A stretch of DNA of 64,000 nt. Origin: UBA6522 sp965205045. Its GTDB lineage: Bacteria; Pseudomonadota; Gammaproteobacteria; Steroidobacterales; Rariloculaceae. Shown here in pieces: positions 28,093 through 37,581 of the stretch. A program made the translations under genes and the position numbers. The first letter of the stretch is position 1, and every line of letters begins with the position of its first letter. The stretch spans positions 5,456,001 to 5,520,000 of the forward strand of contig OZ242031.1 in NCBI GenBank assembly GCA_965205045.1. Direction: 5' to 3'. The notes under the pieces were generated by a model. It was not told the origin of the DNA, searched no databases, and saw only the letters and a list, made by a program, of their open reading frames with translations.

Positions 28093-30479
28093 GTGTTCCC
28101 CGCCCACGCGGGGATGAACCGGTCTCGGCCATGGCGGATATCTCCTGGTGTGTGTGTTCCCCGCCCACGCGGGGATGAACCGTCATCAGAATATACTTCG
28201 CCCGCTGGCTCATAGTGTTCCCCGCCCACGCGGGGATGAACCGTCGGGCGCGCTGAACGAGTGGGCCGAGGCCGAGTGTTCCCCGCCCACGCGGGGATGA
28301 ACCGGTCTCGGCCATGGCGGATATCTCCTGGTGTGTGTGTTCCCCGCCCACGCGGGGATGAACCGGTCTCGCAGATGGGCGGTTCCACCGGCTACATGTG
28401 TTCCCCGCCCACGCGGGGATGAACCGATGACGGCGACAATGATGACGGCGACAATGAAGTGTTCCCCGCCCACGCGGGGATGAACCGGGCGATCTCGACG
28501 AGCGTGGTGCGGGGCGAGCGTGTTCCCCGCCCACGCGGGGATGAACCGCAGCAAAACGAACGGATCGGGGACCTGGTCAGGTGTTCCCCGCCCACGCGGG
28601 GATGAACCGGGACGGTGATCTAGACAGGCCCACGTTGACGCGTGTTCCCCGCCCACGCGGGGATGAACCGCCCGAGCATATGTCGTGCTGAATTGTGGCG
28701 CAGTGTTCCCCGCCCACGCGGGGATGAACCGGCGGGTATCGCCCGCGATCCCGGCCTGGCGGCGTGTTCCCCGCCCACGCGGGGATGAACCGGCCAATTC
28801 CGAGACGGTGATTATCTGGGCGAGGTGTTCCCCGCCCACGCGGGGATGAACCGACGCTACTGAGGTATCCGATCGTCGCGGCCATGTGTTCCCCGCCCAC
28901 GCGGGGATGAACCGTGGCGACACGCGGCGGCGACAGCCGGAATTGAGTGTTCCCCGCCCACGCGGGGATGAACCGCAACGGACGAAGATCGGCGGGTCTA
29001 ACGTGGTGTGTTCCCCGCCCACGCGGGGATGAACCGAATGGATGCTATTTCCGCTTGGTCGACCGTCGGTGTTCCCCGCCCACGCGGGGATGAACTCGAT
29101 CCTAACATAGGGACCGCCCGTCTCAGGCGGTGTTCCCCGCCCACGCGGGGATGAACCGTCGACAGCCCGGATTGTGCCGATCGTAACACCGTGTTCCCCG
29201 CCCACGCGGGGATGAACCGAACTGACCCGCTACTTCATCTGGCGACCCGAGGTGTTCCCCGCCCACGCGGGGATGAACCGGCGATCGCCTATATGGCCGG
29301 GCGCCGCGGGCTGTGTTCCCCGCCCACGCGGGGATGAACCGACATCGCGTGCGACGGCGACTTTCTCTACTACGTGTTCCCCGCCCACGCGGGGATGAAC
29401 CGCCGCAGAATGACGCGGGAGGGGCGCAAGGGTCGTGTTGCCCGCCCACGCGGGGATGAACCGATGGTTGAATCCATTCGGCATCAAATAACCCGGTGTT
29501 CCCCGCCCACGCGGGGATGAACCGACATGAGTCGAAAATTGAACTGGTGCGGCATGGTGTTCCCCGCCCACGCGGGGATGAACCGATTATCAACAAACAA
29601 AACACGATCATTAAGCAGTGTTCCCCGCCCACGCGGGGATGAACCGAACCGGCGCAACAGCACCCGCCAATTCGTTTGGTGTTCCCCGCCCACGCGGGGA
29701 TGAACCGGCCGAACGAATGTCGTCCGCCTGCGCCCCCTCGTGTTCCCCGCCCACGCGGGGATGAACCGGCTCTCGCCGGATCGTCGGCCGAGAAGGTCGC
29801 GTGTTCCCCGCCCACGCGGGGATGAACCGATCACCCGGGTGCGCCACAGGCGGCCGCCCTTGTGTTCCCCGCCCACGCGGGGATGAACCGGCGTGGCGGT
29901 GCTCCAGCGTCAGCCCGCCGAGGTGTTCCCCGCCCACGCGGGGATGAACCGTCGAGGGGGCGAAGCGGGCCGCCGGGAGGCTGGTGTTCCCCGCCCACGC
30001 GGGGATGAACCGCCTGCTCTTGCCCGGCCCTCATGGGAGTGGGAGTGTTCCCCGCCCACGCGGGGATGAACCGGTGAACTGGATGGAGTTCGCCGCCGGG
30101 TCCCAGTGTTCCCCGCCCACGCGGGGATGAACCGGGGAACTCGACATGAAATTCAGATCCGCCGACGTGTTCCCCGCCCACGCGGGGATGAACCGGTCGA
30201 GATTTGGCCCTCGTTCACGCTCGTCGCGTGTTCCCCGCCCACGCGGGGATGAACCGTCTGGATCGAGCGGGCCGCGGTCCATGTCGGCGTGTTCCCCGCC
30301 CACGCGGGGATGAACCGCACCGTGGCCGACGGCGGCGGCGAGGTCCTTTGTGTTCCCCGCCCACGCGGGGATGAACCACGACAACGACTTCGTGACTGCC
30401 CGACAATGCCGTGTTCCCCGCCCACGCGGGGATGAACCGAAACACCCGGCTCGGGTCGGACAGGGTAGGACGTGTTCCC
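28093..30479 (+). CRISPR. Type I-E-like CRISPR array, main part (repeats 1-39 and 8 nt of repeat 40)
   Basis: Repeats of 29 nt (GTGTTCCCCGCCCACG then CGGGGATGAACCG) recur exactly every 61 nt, giving 32-nt spacers. The form matches type I-E repeats, and the leader should be on the left. Only 15 bp separate repeat 1 from the transposon end at 28077, so the leader is missing. Variant repeats begin at 29069 (ends CTC), 29435 (GTGTTGCCC start) and 30350 (ends CCA). Spacers at 28122 and 28305 are identical. Repeat 40 is cut after GTGTTCCC by the Mu-like element. Confidence 0.98.
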
Positions 30480-30623
30480 TGTAACGCGCCGTTTAAAATG
30501 AAAGAAATTCACGTTTAAGATGAAAAACGATTTTTTTGCAATTTTCCGGTCGAATTAATGGGCCATTTTGGTGGCCATAAAACGGTCGTTTCCGGAGCCC
30601 CCTTTCGCCGGCGAATTCACCCC
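30480..30623. repeat. Left end of the Mu-like element
   Basis: After the terminal TGTAACG, two related motifs lie close together: TTTAAAATGAAAG near 30493 and TTTAAGATGAAAA near 30514. They resemble paired transposase-binding sites. The rest up to the gpD stop is AT-rich and has no gene. Confidence 0.65.
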
Positions 30624-31607
30624 TCAAACAGCCTCTGCATCCACCGTCGTGGAGTAGCCTCGGGAGCCTCGAATCACGTGCTCCGCGCGGGTCACAGACC
30701 AAGTCCGGCCGGCCGCCTGCGGCCAGCTCGGAATCCGAATCCGCCCGCCGGCCACCAGCACCGGATTGCCCTGCACCGTGGCCGACAGCGATGAGGTCCT
30801 GCGAGTGAGCCGGGCGAGCATTGCGGCCGCCGCGGCGGTGGCTCGGGCGTGATCCGGATAGGGGTCGCGCAGCTCGTAGACAGGCTCTCCCTCGCCTGCC
30901 GTGACGCCGAAGTAGGCGTTCTGGCCGACGTCGTGGTAGATGGCCCGCACAGTGCCGTACCGGCTGCGGTCCTCCTGGGTCAGGGTGGCGCGCTCGATGG
31001 CCTCGCGAGCGATCGGCAGGGGCTCGATCGTCGAGCCCGAGCCCGCGGTTTCGGCCGGGGACTCCGGCGCGAACACCAGGTATTCGGACCCGATCTGCAC
31101 GGCCGCGCCGTAGTGATCGGCCAGGCGTCTCAGCAGGTGCAGGTCGCTCTCTGCCGTCTGGTCGATGTGGGCGATGGCCTCGGCCGCCAGCGTGTCCTCG
31201 ACCCGGGCCTGGACGCCATGATCGGAGGCGATGGCGCTAACGACGTCGCCCAAGGTGAGATCGTGCCAGGCGCGCGTACGCTGGGACTTCCACTGACCTG
31301 CGCGTGACACATCCGCGGCCGCGGCGCGCACCGTGAGCTTCGCGGGCGCGAAGTCCACTACGCTTTCCACGTGCACGTACACGCCCATTTCGGTCAGCCC
31401 CGTCTCACGGTAGCCGAGGGACACGGCGAACTCGCGCCCCGGGTCCGGTACCGCCAGTTCGTTCCTGGGATCGTCCAGTTCCATCTCGAGAACGTCGGCG
31501 CTGCCGTCCAGGCTGCCGGAGAGCCTGAGCGAGGCGAGGCGGCTCCGGATGCTCTCGGTGATGTCGGCGCCGCCGGCCGTGACGCTGTAGTCGGGCGTCA
31601 ATCCCAC
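30624..31607 (-). CDS. Phage late control/tail protein GpD (P2-like)
   Basis: A 327-residue baseplate hub protein of the P2 GpD family: MGLTPDYSVTAGGADITESI, then ESVVDFAPAKLTVRAAAADV and LTLGDVVSAIASDHGVQARV. IDQTAESDLHLLRRLADHYG and the C-terminal RTWSVTRAEHVIRGSRGYST follow. GpD forms the central hub at the tail tip. The GTG start at 31607 overlaps the preceding gene. It lies directly inside the left phage end, the position of the last tail gene. Confidence 0.9.
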   Translation of the reverse strand: MGLTPDYSVTAGGADITESIRSRLASLRLSGSLDGSADVLEMELDDPRNELAVPDPGREFAVSLGYRETGLTEMGVYVHVESVVDFAPAKLTVRAAAADVSRAGQWKSQRTRAWHDLTLGDVVSAIASDHGVQARVEDTLAAEAIAHIDQTAESDLHLLRRLADHYGAAVQIGSEYLVFAPESPAETAGSGSTIEPLPIAREAIERATLTQEDRSRYGTVRAIYHDVGQNAYFGVTAGEGEPVYELRDPYPDHARATAAAAAMLARLTRRTSSLSATVQGNPVLVAGGRIRIPSWPQAAGRTWSVTRAEHVIRGSRGYSTTVDAEAV

Positions 31608-32569
31608 AGCCGCACCAGCGCCTCCCTGGCCTTCGAGGTCAGATCCGCGCGGCCGGGCAGCTCCACCAGCGTGCCGGCCAGCAGGGAAGCGCCCAGCGCC
31701 GCCAGGCCCGGATTGGCGCGCACCAGCCCGTCCAGGACGTCCAGCGTGCCGTAGCGCCGCCAGCAAATGTCGTCGAGCACGTCGCCGGCCTTGGCCCGCA
31801 GCGCCACCCGCGCCACGTCGCCGAGCGCCTCGACGGCCTTCTCCGCGGGCGACCGCGCCGCCGCCTCGCGGGCCGCTTCGATGGCGGCCGTCACCGACTC
31901 GGCCGACGAGGACCGCGCATCGGACAGCGCCGCCGCCCGGGCCGCCGCCAGCATGCGTTCGGTGTCGGCCGGAGCCGCTCCGCCGTCCAGCGCGCCGCCC
32001 GCCCCGGCCATCGCGTCGAGCGTGTCCTGGACGCCGTCTCCGCGGGCCTGGGCGTCCGTGCCGGCCTTCAGCACCGCCCTGGGGTCGCCGTGGCGGCCCA
32101 CCGCCCGTTCCAGCCCGTCCAGACGCCCGGAGGGCGCATCGGGCGCGCGGGTGAACTCCACGGAATAGGCGGTCTTGCGGGGCGTGCCGTCCGCGTGCAG
32201 GCCCGTGCGCGTCTCCTCGATCGAGGTCAGCGCGTAGACGCCGTACTCGGCGCCGGAGCCCGCCACCAGCCAATCCACGGTCCCCCGGGCGGCCGCCGCC
32301 CGCAGGGCCGCCACCCGGTCCAGGGGATCCAGCTCGGCGATGCGCGTGCCGTCGACCCGCACCGTGTCCGCGCCCGGGCCGGTGAACTGGATGGCCGGGC
32401 GCGCCCCGATCCGCCCGATGGCGGGCCAGCGGTATCTCGAGGAACGCCTGATCCGGTCCGGGCCCGGGGCATCGAAGGCTGTGTCGCCCCACAGCAGCAG
32501 GATGTCCCGGCCTGCGCCGGGGGCAACCCCGGCCTCGCCGAGACGGTCGATGACGGTGTCGACGGTCAC
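31598..32569 (-). CDS. Fused GpU-GpX tail protein
   Basis: A 323-residue protein that appears to join two P2 tail proteins. Residues 1-130 resemble GpU (WPAIGRIGARPAIQFTGPGA, then YGVYALTSIEETRTGL). An Ala-rich helical linker follows. The last 75 residues resemble the LysM-like GpX (AKAGDVLDDICWRRYGTLDV, then LVRANPGLAALGASLLAGTL). The GTG start overlaps the tape-measure stop (GTGA). The very long open frame upstream is accidental and belongs in part to the tape-measure gene. Confidence 0.75.
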   Translation of the reverse strand: MTVDTVIDRLGEAGVAPGAGRDILLLWGDTAFDAPGPDRIRRSSRYRWPAIGRIGARPAIQFTGPGADTVRVDGTRIAELDPLDRVAALRAAAARGTVDWLVAGSGAEYGVYALTSIEETRTGLHADGTPRKTAYSVEFTRAPDAPSGRLDGLERAVGRHGDPRAVLKAGTDAQARGDGVQDTLDAMAGAGGALDGGAAPADTERMLAAARAAALSDARSSSAESVTAAIEAAREAAARSPAEKAVEALGDVARVALRAKAGDVLDDICWRRYGTLDVLDGLVRANPGLAALGASLLAGTLVELPGRADLTSKAREALVRLWD

Positions 32570-34714
32570 AGCAGATCGTCCTCGGCCAGCGCCGCGCCGG
32601 CCGCGGCCCGGCGCATGCTTTCGGCGATGCGCCGATCGATCTCGTCTCCGATCGCTTCCACGTCGGCGCCCGCGGGCGCCTGCACGTGGATGTTGATGGT
32701 GTGGATGGTCTGGTTCACGGTGCGCTGCACCACGCCCTGGGGCCTCCGGGCGGCGCTCTCGGACACGTCGGCCGGCAGCGTGAGCCCGGCAACTTCCGAC
32801 TCGATATCCGGCGTGGCCAGATCCACGTCCACGGGCCCGGCCGCGGCCGGCAGCGTCAGCCCGGCCGCCACGGCGCCGGCCACGGCGGGGGCGCGGGGGC
32901 GTGCCGGAGCGCCCGGCGGCGGCGTCCCGACCGCGTCCCCGGGGAACGGTACTGCCGCATCCCCCGGCCGCGGGACGCCGGCGAGGCGGCCCACTTGCCT
33001 GCCGATCCAGCCGAGGCCCTCGATGACCCGGGTGATCGGCCACAGCATGACCTTCAGCGCGCCGCCGACCAGCTTGCCGAACGCCTCGCCCGCGGACGCG
33101 GCGCCGGCGAGCGCCTCGGCGCTGGCGTCGACGGGTTTGAACAGCCGGCCGAACCAGCGCACGATGGACCCGACGAACCCCGCGATGGGCTTGAGCGCGC
33201 CGGCCACCGGCCCGAAACCGGTTTTGACGCCCCGGAAAAAGCCCCCGAAAAACGCCTTCAAGGGCTGCCAATGGCGCACGATGAGCAGCGCGGCCCCGCC
33301 GATGGCCAGCGCCACCCAGCCGATGGGGTTGGTCAAGAACGCCGTACCCGCCACGCGGATCGCGGTGGCGGTGGCGGCGAAGCCGGCGCGCAGCGCCCCC
33401 AGGGCGCGGCCCATGATGGGGATGGGATTGAGCGCGACAGCCAATACCGAGCGGCCGAAGCCGGCGACGGCGACGGCCTGGCCGAGGCGCGGGTAACGGT
33501 CGAGCATGTCGGCCGCGGCGGCCCCCGCGCGGGCAAGGGCGCCGCCGACCGCGTCCGTCGCCGGTTCGATGGGCCGCGCGCGCGTCGACATCGCCCAGGC
33601 TCTCGATCTTGCCGCGCATCGCCGACAGCGTGCCCACCAGGTCCAGCGCGCCGTCGCCGGAGCGCTGGAGCTTGAACCCGAGCTCCCCGGACGCCTTGCC
33701 CAGGTTGCGCATCACCGCGCCGAACGCGGTGCCGGCGCGGCTGCCCTGGAGACCCGCCGAATTGAGCACGCCCAGCGCCGCGGCGGTGCTCTCCAGCGAC
33801 ACCCCGTAGCGGGCCGCGTCGTCGATGGCGTAGTTCATGGACTCGCTCAGCTGGCCGAAATCCCGGAACTGGAATTTCAACTGCGTGCGGGTCAGCACCC
33901 CGCCGATGCGCTCCATCGCCTCCCTGGCGCTCTCCTCGGCGCGCGGCCCCAGCACGTTGAAGGCGGTGGCGACCGTCTCGCCCACCTGGGCGGACTCCCC
34001 GCGGGTGACGGTGGCGATCTGGTGCACGATGCGCATGCCGGCGTCCGCCGCGGCGGCGTCCAGCCCGGCGGAGTGCAGGGCGTAGGAAATGTCCAGCAGC
34101 TCGCCCTCGGACGCCAGCGACCGGCGCGCGTATTCCCGCGCGGCGCGCACCGCGCCGCCCACCTGGGCGGCGAGGGCGCCGCCGCCCGCGACGGGGTTGA
34201 ACGCGGTGCGCAGGTACATCGCGCCCCGCTGCCGCTCCGCGGCGCCGGCCACCAGGCGGCCGACGCCGTAGGCCGCGCCCGCGTGCCGCAGCGAGCGGCC
34301 CCAGCGCTGCCGGACCGCGGCGCCGGCCTCCGCGCGCCGCTCCATGGCCTTCAGTTGCCGTTCGGCCCGTTCGGCCTCCCGCGTCAGGCGCCGGTGCTCC
34401 CCGGCCAGGTCGCCCACCTCGGCACCGAGCCCGCGGGCGCGCTCGCGGGCCGCCTCGTACTCCTCGGACACCCTCCGGATATCGCCGGCCAGCTCCTCCG
34501 AGGAGCCGCCGGCTGCGTCCTGCTTGCGCTTGAGCTTGGCCAGGCTGGCCTCGAGTTCCCGCGCCGCGCACACGGCCCCGAGCTGCTTCCGGAGGCCCTC
34601 GAGCGCGCCGCCGAGCCGCTTCTGGCGCTCCTCGGCGGTCTCCAGGGCGCGCAGGTAGCCCTTGCGGATGGCGCCGCCCACTTGTACGATCATCGCAACG
34701 TTACGTTCGGCCAT
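32566..34714 (-). pseudogene. Tail tape-measure protein (P2 GpT-like), frameshifted
   Basis: The N-terminal frame (coiled coils, then RQRGAMYLRTAFNPVAGGGA and FRDFGQLSESMNYAIDDAAR and SAGLQGSRAGTAFGAVMRNL) is typical of P2-like tape measures. Near 33580 the reading shifts by one base into a second frame: MLDRYPRLGQAVAVAGFGRS, then membrane-like LTNPIGWVALAIGGAALLIV. This second frame ends at 32566. From memory, the family has roughly 100 residues between GDVD and the AERYP-like block that are missing here, so an internal deletion probably accompanies the frameshift. Confidence 0.8.
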
Positions 34715-34736
34715 CGCCTATCGTCCCGCCGCCAAC

Positions 34737-34961
34737 ATGCTGGAATTCCTTTTGAACATCGTCGATTGGGCCCTCTACTGGGCCATGATGATATCCGCGT
34801 GGTTCCTGTTCGGCGCTCTCTGCTTGCTCGCGATCGTGGGGATCCTTTGCCTCACCCGGCCGCTGTGGGTATTCATCGCCAGCGTCTGCAAGCTCGCCGT
34901 CAACCTCGTCCTGATCGCGCGCGGACGGCGACCGCGGTACAACTGGGAAATCGAACTCTGA
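34737..34961 (+). CDS. Possible small membrane protein opposite the tail genes
   Basis: A 74-residue ORF on the strand opposite the tail operon, in the gap between the tape-measure start and the E/E' genes: MLEFLLNIVDWALYWAMMIS, FGALCLLAIVGILC and WVFIASVCKLAVNLVLIA, i.e. about two transmembrane helices and a basic end GRRPRYNWEIEL. It could be a cargo (moron) gene. No ribosome site is evident. Confidence 0.4.
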   Translation: MLEFLLNIVDWALYWAMMISAWFLFGALCLLAIVGILCLTRPLWVFIASVCKLAVNLVLIARGRRPRYNWEIEL

Positions 34962-34991
34962 CGGTGCCCGCCGACTGACCTGCCCCGGCGT

Positions 34992-35452
34992 TCATCGCCA
35001 CCGGCCCATCAGCCGCTTCTCCCGCTTCGCCGCCGCCTTGCCGATCGCGGCGAGTTCGCGCAGGTCCGTGCCCCACGCCTCCCGGGGGGACAGCCCGCAC
35101 GCGGCGGCCAGGTAGACCACCAACCGGCGCACGTCGCCATCGTCCGGCAGCCGCCCGAACCGCCCGACAGGGGGCCACCCCGCGCCCAGGCGGAGCAGGG
35201 TCAGCGGGCCAAAAAATCGATCAGCTCCGTCTGCAGCCGCCCGTAGTCGCGCAGGTCCATCAGTTCGATCGCCTCCGGAGACACCTCGCAGATATTGGCC
35301 AGCAGGTGCATTTCCCGGGCGGGCTCGGAATCGTCGCCGCTGCGGCGCGCCTGGCGCACCGCGTCGCGCGCGTCGCGCGCCAGCGGCGGGCGCTTGATCC
35401 CGATCTCCCCGACGGTCTCGCCGTCGACCTCGATGGGGTATTTCAGTTTCAT
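34992..35452 (-). CDS. Tail assembly proteins E and E+E' (programmed -1 frameshift)
   Basis: The zero frame, 35201-35452, encodes an 83-residue GpE-like chaperone (MKLKYPIEVDGETVGEIGIK ... LQTELIDFLAR). Just before its TGA lies TTTTTTG in the correct phase (T TTT TTG). A -1 slip there continues as GPLTLLRLGAGWPPVGRFGR and VVYLAAACGLSPREAW to a stop at 34992, giving the longer E+E' product. P2 makes E+E' by the same kind of slip, and the ratio of the two assists tape-measure assembly. Confidence 0.85.
35210..35216 (-). promoter_or_regulatory. Slippery heptamer T TTT TTG for E/E' frameshifting
   Basis: Six T residues and a G on the minus strand, in frame as GAT TTT TTG, seven codons or fewer before the zero-frame stop. 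The -1 frame downstream is open and coding-like for about 70 codons. Confidence 0.85.
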
Positions 35453-35625
35453 GATGAGCCTCTTTGTACTACAGAAATGCGCGGCGCCGGGCGCGACCCG
35501 CCCCGGTACCGCCCGAAATGCGCCGGTTCGGTGCTACATATCCGACATGAACCAGCACGCGGCACACATGCCCAGGAAAAAAAATCCGAACGCCCAGGGC
35601 GCGAGTTCGACTGCGTGACAGGCCA

Positions 35626-36129
35626 TCAGATGCCCAGCGCGGCCCGCTGCTCCGCGAGCCGGTCCTCGCCGTCGATGACGCGGATCATGTTCTGCGCGTC
35701 GATCCGGTGGATGAGCTCGCCGTCCTGGCGGTACTCGTACCGGGCCACGGCCATGCGGAACTTCAGCTCCGCCGCCTCCCCGGGCGTCCAGTCGCCGTGA
35801 TCCACCTCGGCGATCCGTCCGGACAGCCGCGCCTCCACCCGGGAGGACGCCCCGAACTCGCTTTCCAGCGCCCCCCGCACCGTGATCGAGGGCGATCGCC
35901 CGTGCGCCAGGCCCCAGCCCCTGAGCAGGTCCGGGTCGACGCTGGATAGCGTGGCGGAGAATTCCAGCTTCTCCATGCCCATGTCGATCTCGATCGGCGC
36001 GTCCATGCCGCCGCCGCGGAACTCCTCGGTCTTCACGGTGAGCTTCGGCAGCGTGACGGTCTTGACGCGCCCGGCGTAGCCGCGCCCGTCGATGGCCATC
36101 GTGCAGTTCTTCAGTTGGTTGTCGATCAT
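35626..36129 (-). CDS. Phage major tail tube protein (P2 FII-like)
   Basis: A 167-residue protein of the P2 FII contractile-tail tube family: VKTVTLPKLTVKTEEFRGGG, MDAPIEIDMGMEKLEFSATL and DHGDWTPGEAAELKFRMAVA, with a C-terminal IHRIDAQNMIRVIDGEDRLA. It polymerises into the inner tube. Its ATG overlaps the sheath stop by 4 bases. Confidence 0.93.
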   Translation of the reverse strand: MIDNQLKNCTMAIDGRGYAGRVKTVTLPKLTVKTEEFRGGGMDAPIEIDMGMEKLEFSATLSSVDPDLLRGWGLAHGRSPSITVRGALESEFGASSRVEARLSGRIAEVDHGDWTPGEAAELKFRMAVARYEYRQDGELIHRIDAQNMIRVIDGEDRLAEQRAALGI

Positions 36130-37547
36130 CCGGCTTCTCCGGTTATGGCGGCGACGTACTCGTCATTGATCCGGACCTGGAAGGTCAGGCGCTCGCCCGG
36201 CAGCGCCGCGTGGTAGTCGATGTTCCAGGTGGCGTTGCCCATGCGGATCTGCGCGGCCGTGTTGTGCTCCCCGGACGGTTCGCACTCGCCGCCGAGCAGC
36301 GCGCCGAGCCCGACGAGTTCGGCGAGGTAGTCGTTCACTCCGGCCGCCACGTCCTCGAGGTACGTGACGGTGATGTTGCGGCTCACCGCCCAGAGGTGGG
36401 AGCGGATCAGCGCCTCGCGGATGGCGTCGCCGATGCGCGCGGCCGACAGGAACGTGAAGTCCGCGCGCTCCTCGCCCGTGGCGCAGCCCCGGTCGCCCCA
36501 GAGCCGGTAGGCGCCGTCCGCGTAGACGATGGTGGCCACGTCCGATGCGTTGAGCACGTTGGATTGGGCGTTGGGGTCGGAGACCGAGAAATCCACCGCC
36601 CGGGCCGTGCCGACGATCCCCCGCACCACGGCGTTGGTGGGCGAGACCCACCAGCCGCGGCGCGAATCCGCGTCGGAGGCCACGATCGCCGCGGCCGCGT
36701 AGGCCGATGCCGGACGGTTGACCATGGATCCGTCGGCGAGCTGGACGCGCACGCCCGGATCGACGATGTACGCCCGCCGCGACGTGATCGTGTTCCTCAG
36801 CGCGACCGCCGCGGCGACGGTGCTGCCGGGGCCGTCCACGATCGCGACGGCGAACAGCTTGTCGGCGGCCGCCTGGAGCTTGGCGGCCGCGGCCGCCTGG
36901 TGCGAATACCCCGGCGCGATGAGCAGCTTGGGCTTGACCTCGAGCTGGGACTCGGCCGCCAGGAGCAGCTCGACGCCGCCGCGCGCGCCGGTGGCCGCGT
37001 CCACGGCGCCCGCGATGTCCGCCGCGGTCACGCCCGCCTCGTTGGGGTGGGCGTAGCCGATCTTCAGCGTGACGTTGGCGGCGAGCCCGCTGCCGTCGAC
37101 CAGCTCGACGACCCCGGCCGCGTAGTCCACGGTGTAGTGCGTGCCCTCGACGTAGGTGGTGTTGCCGTCGCTGCTCTTGACCGTGACGGTGCCGCGCACC
37201 ACCGGCGTGTGGGCCAGAGTGGTCTGGCTGTCCGCCAGTTGGACGTCGGCCTCGGCCACCGCGGTGCGGTGCCCCGCGGTGCCCACCGGGTCGAAGACGT
37301 TGACGGCGACCACGGGCGCGGCGGCGGGGTGGTGGCCGAAAAGCGCGTCGAGCGCCTCCGGGATCGTCCCGCCGGAGGCGCCGAACGACGCGCGCCCGGC
37401 GGCGCCCGAACGCACCAGCGTGGCCGCGTTGACCGGTCCGGCGGCCGCCGTGCCCACCAGGCCCACGACGCTGGCGGGCACGCCCCGGACGGGCGGGGTC
37501 GCGGAGGCGACCTCCTTGAATTCGATTCCGTGCAGATAGGTTTCCAT
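36126..37547 (-). CDS. Phage tail sheath protein (P2 FI-like)
   Basis: A 473-residue contractile sheath subunit: METYLHGIEFKEVASATPPV, SVVGLVGTAAAGPVNAATLV, a variable middle domain, then SYRRGWWV-like DSRRGWWVSPTNAVVRGIVG and the C-terminal NATWNIDYHAALPGERLTFQ. Length and order next to FII are as in P2-like phages. The gene seems intact. Confidence 0.93.
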   Translation of the reverse strand: METYLHGIEFKEVASATPPVRGVPASVVGLVGTAAAGPVNAATLVRSGAAGRASFGASGGTIPEALDALFGHHPAAAPVVAVNVFDPVGTAGHRTAVAEADVQLADSQTTLAHTPVVRGTVTVKSSDGNTTYVEGTHYTVDYAAGVVELVDGSGLAANVTLKIGYAHPNEAGVTAADIAGAVDAATGARGGVELLLAAESQLEVKPKLLIAPGYSHQAAAAAKLQAAADKLFAVAIVDGPGSTVAAAVALRNTITSRRAYIVDPGVRVQLADGSMVNRPASAYAAAAIVASDADSRRGWWVSPTNAVVRGIVGTARAVDFSVSDPNAQSNVLNASDVATIVYADGAYRLWGDRGCATGEERADFTFLSAARIGDAIREALIRSHLWAVSRNITVTYLEDVAAGVNDYLAELVGLGALLGGECEPSGEHNTAAQIRMGNATWNIDYHAALPGERLTFQVRINDEYVAAITGEAG

Positions 37548-37581
37548 TGCTTCTCCTCGATGCTGCCCCTCGATGCCGCCC

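Noticed and set aside
30072..30105. Spacer 33 sharing GTGAACTGGATGG with 32380-32392 in the U-X gene
   Set aside because: Only 13 nt agree and the translated context differs, so chance is likely; kept apart from the stronger gpD match.
28052..30512. Series of minus-strand ORFs full of GSSPRGRGT and RFIPAWAGNT repeats
   Set aside because: They are translations of the CRISPR repeats, a well-known false gene type, and follow the 61-nt period.
31598..34714. One 1038-codon open frame on the minus strand
   Set aside because: It joins the tape-measure N-terminus to the U-X gene through a stretch where another frame clearly codes for the tape-measure C-terminus; high GC keeps the wrong frame open.
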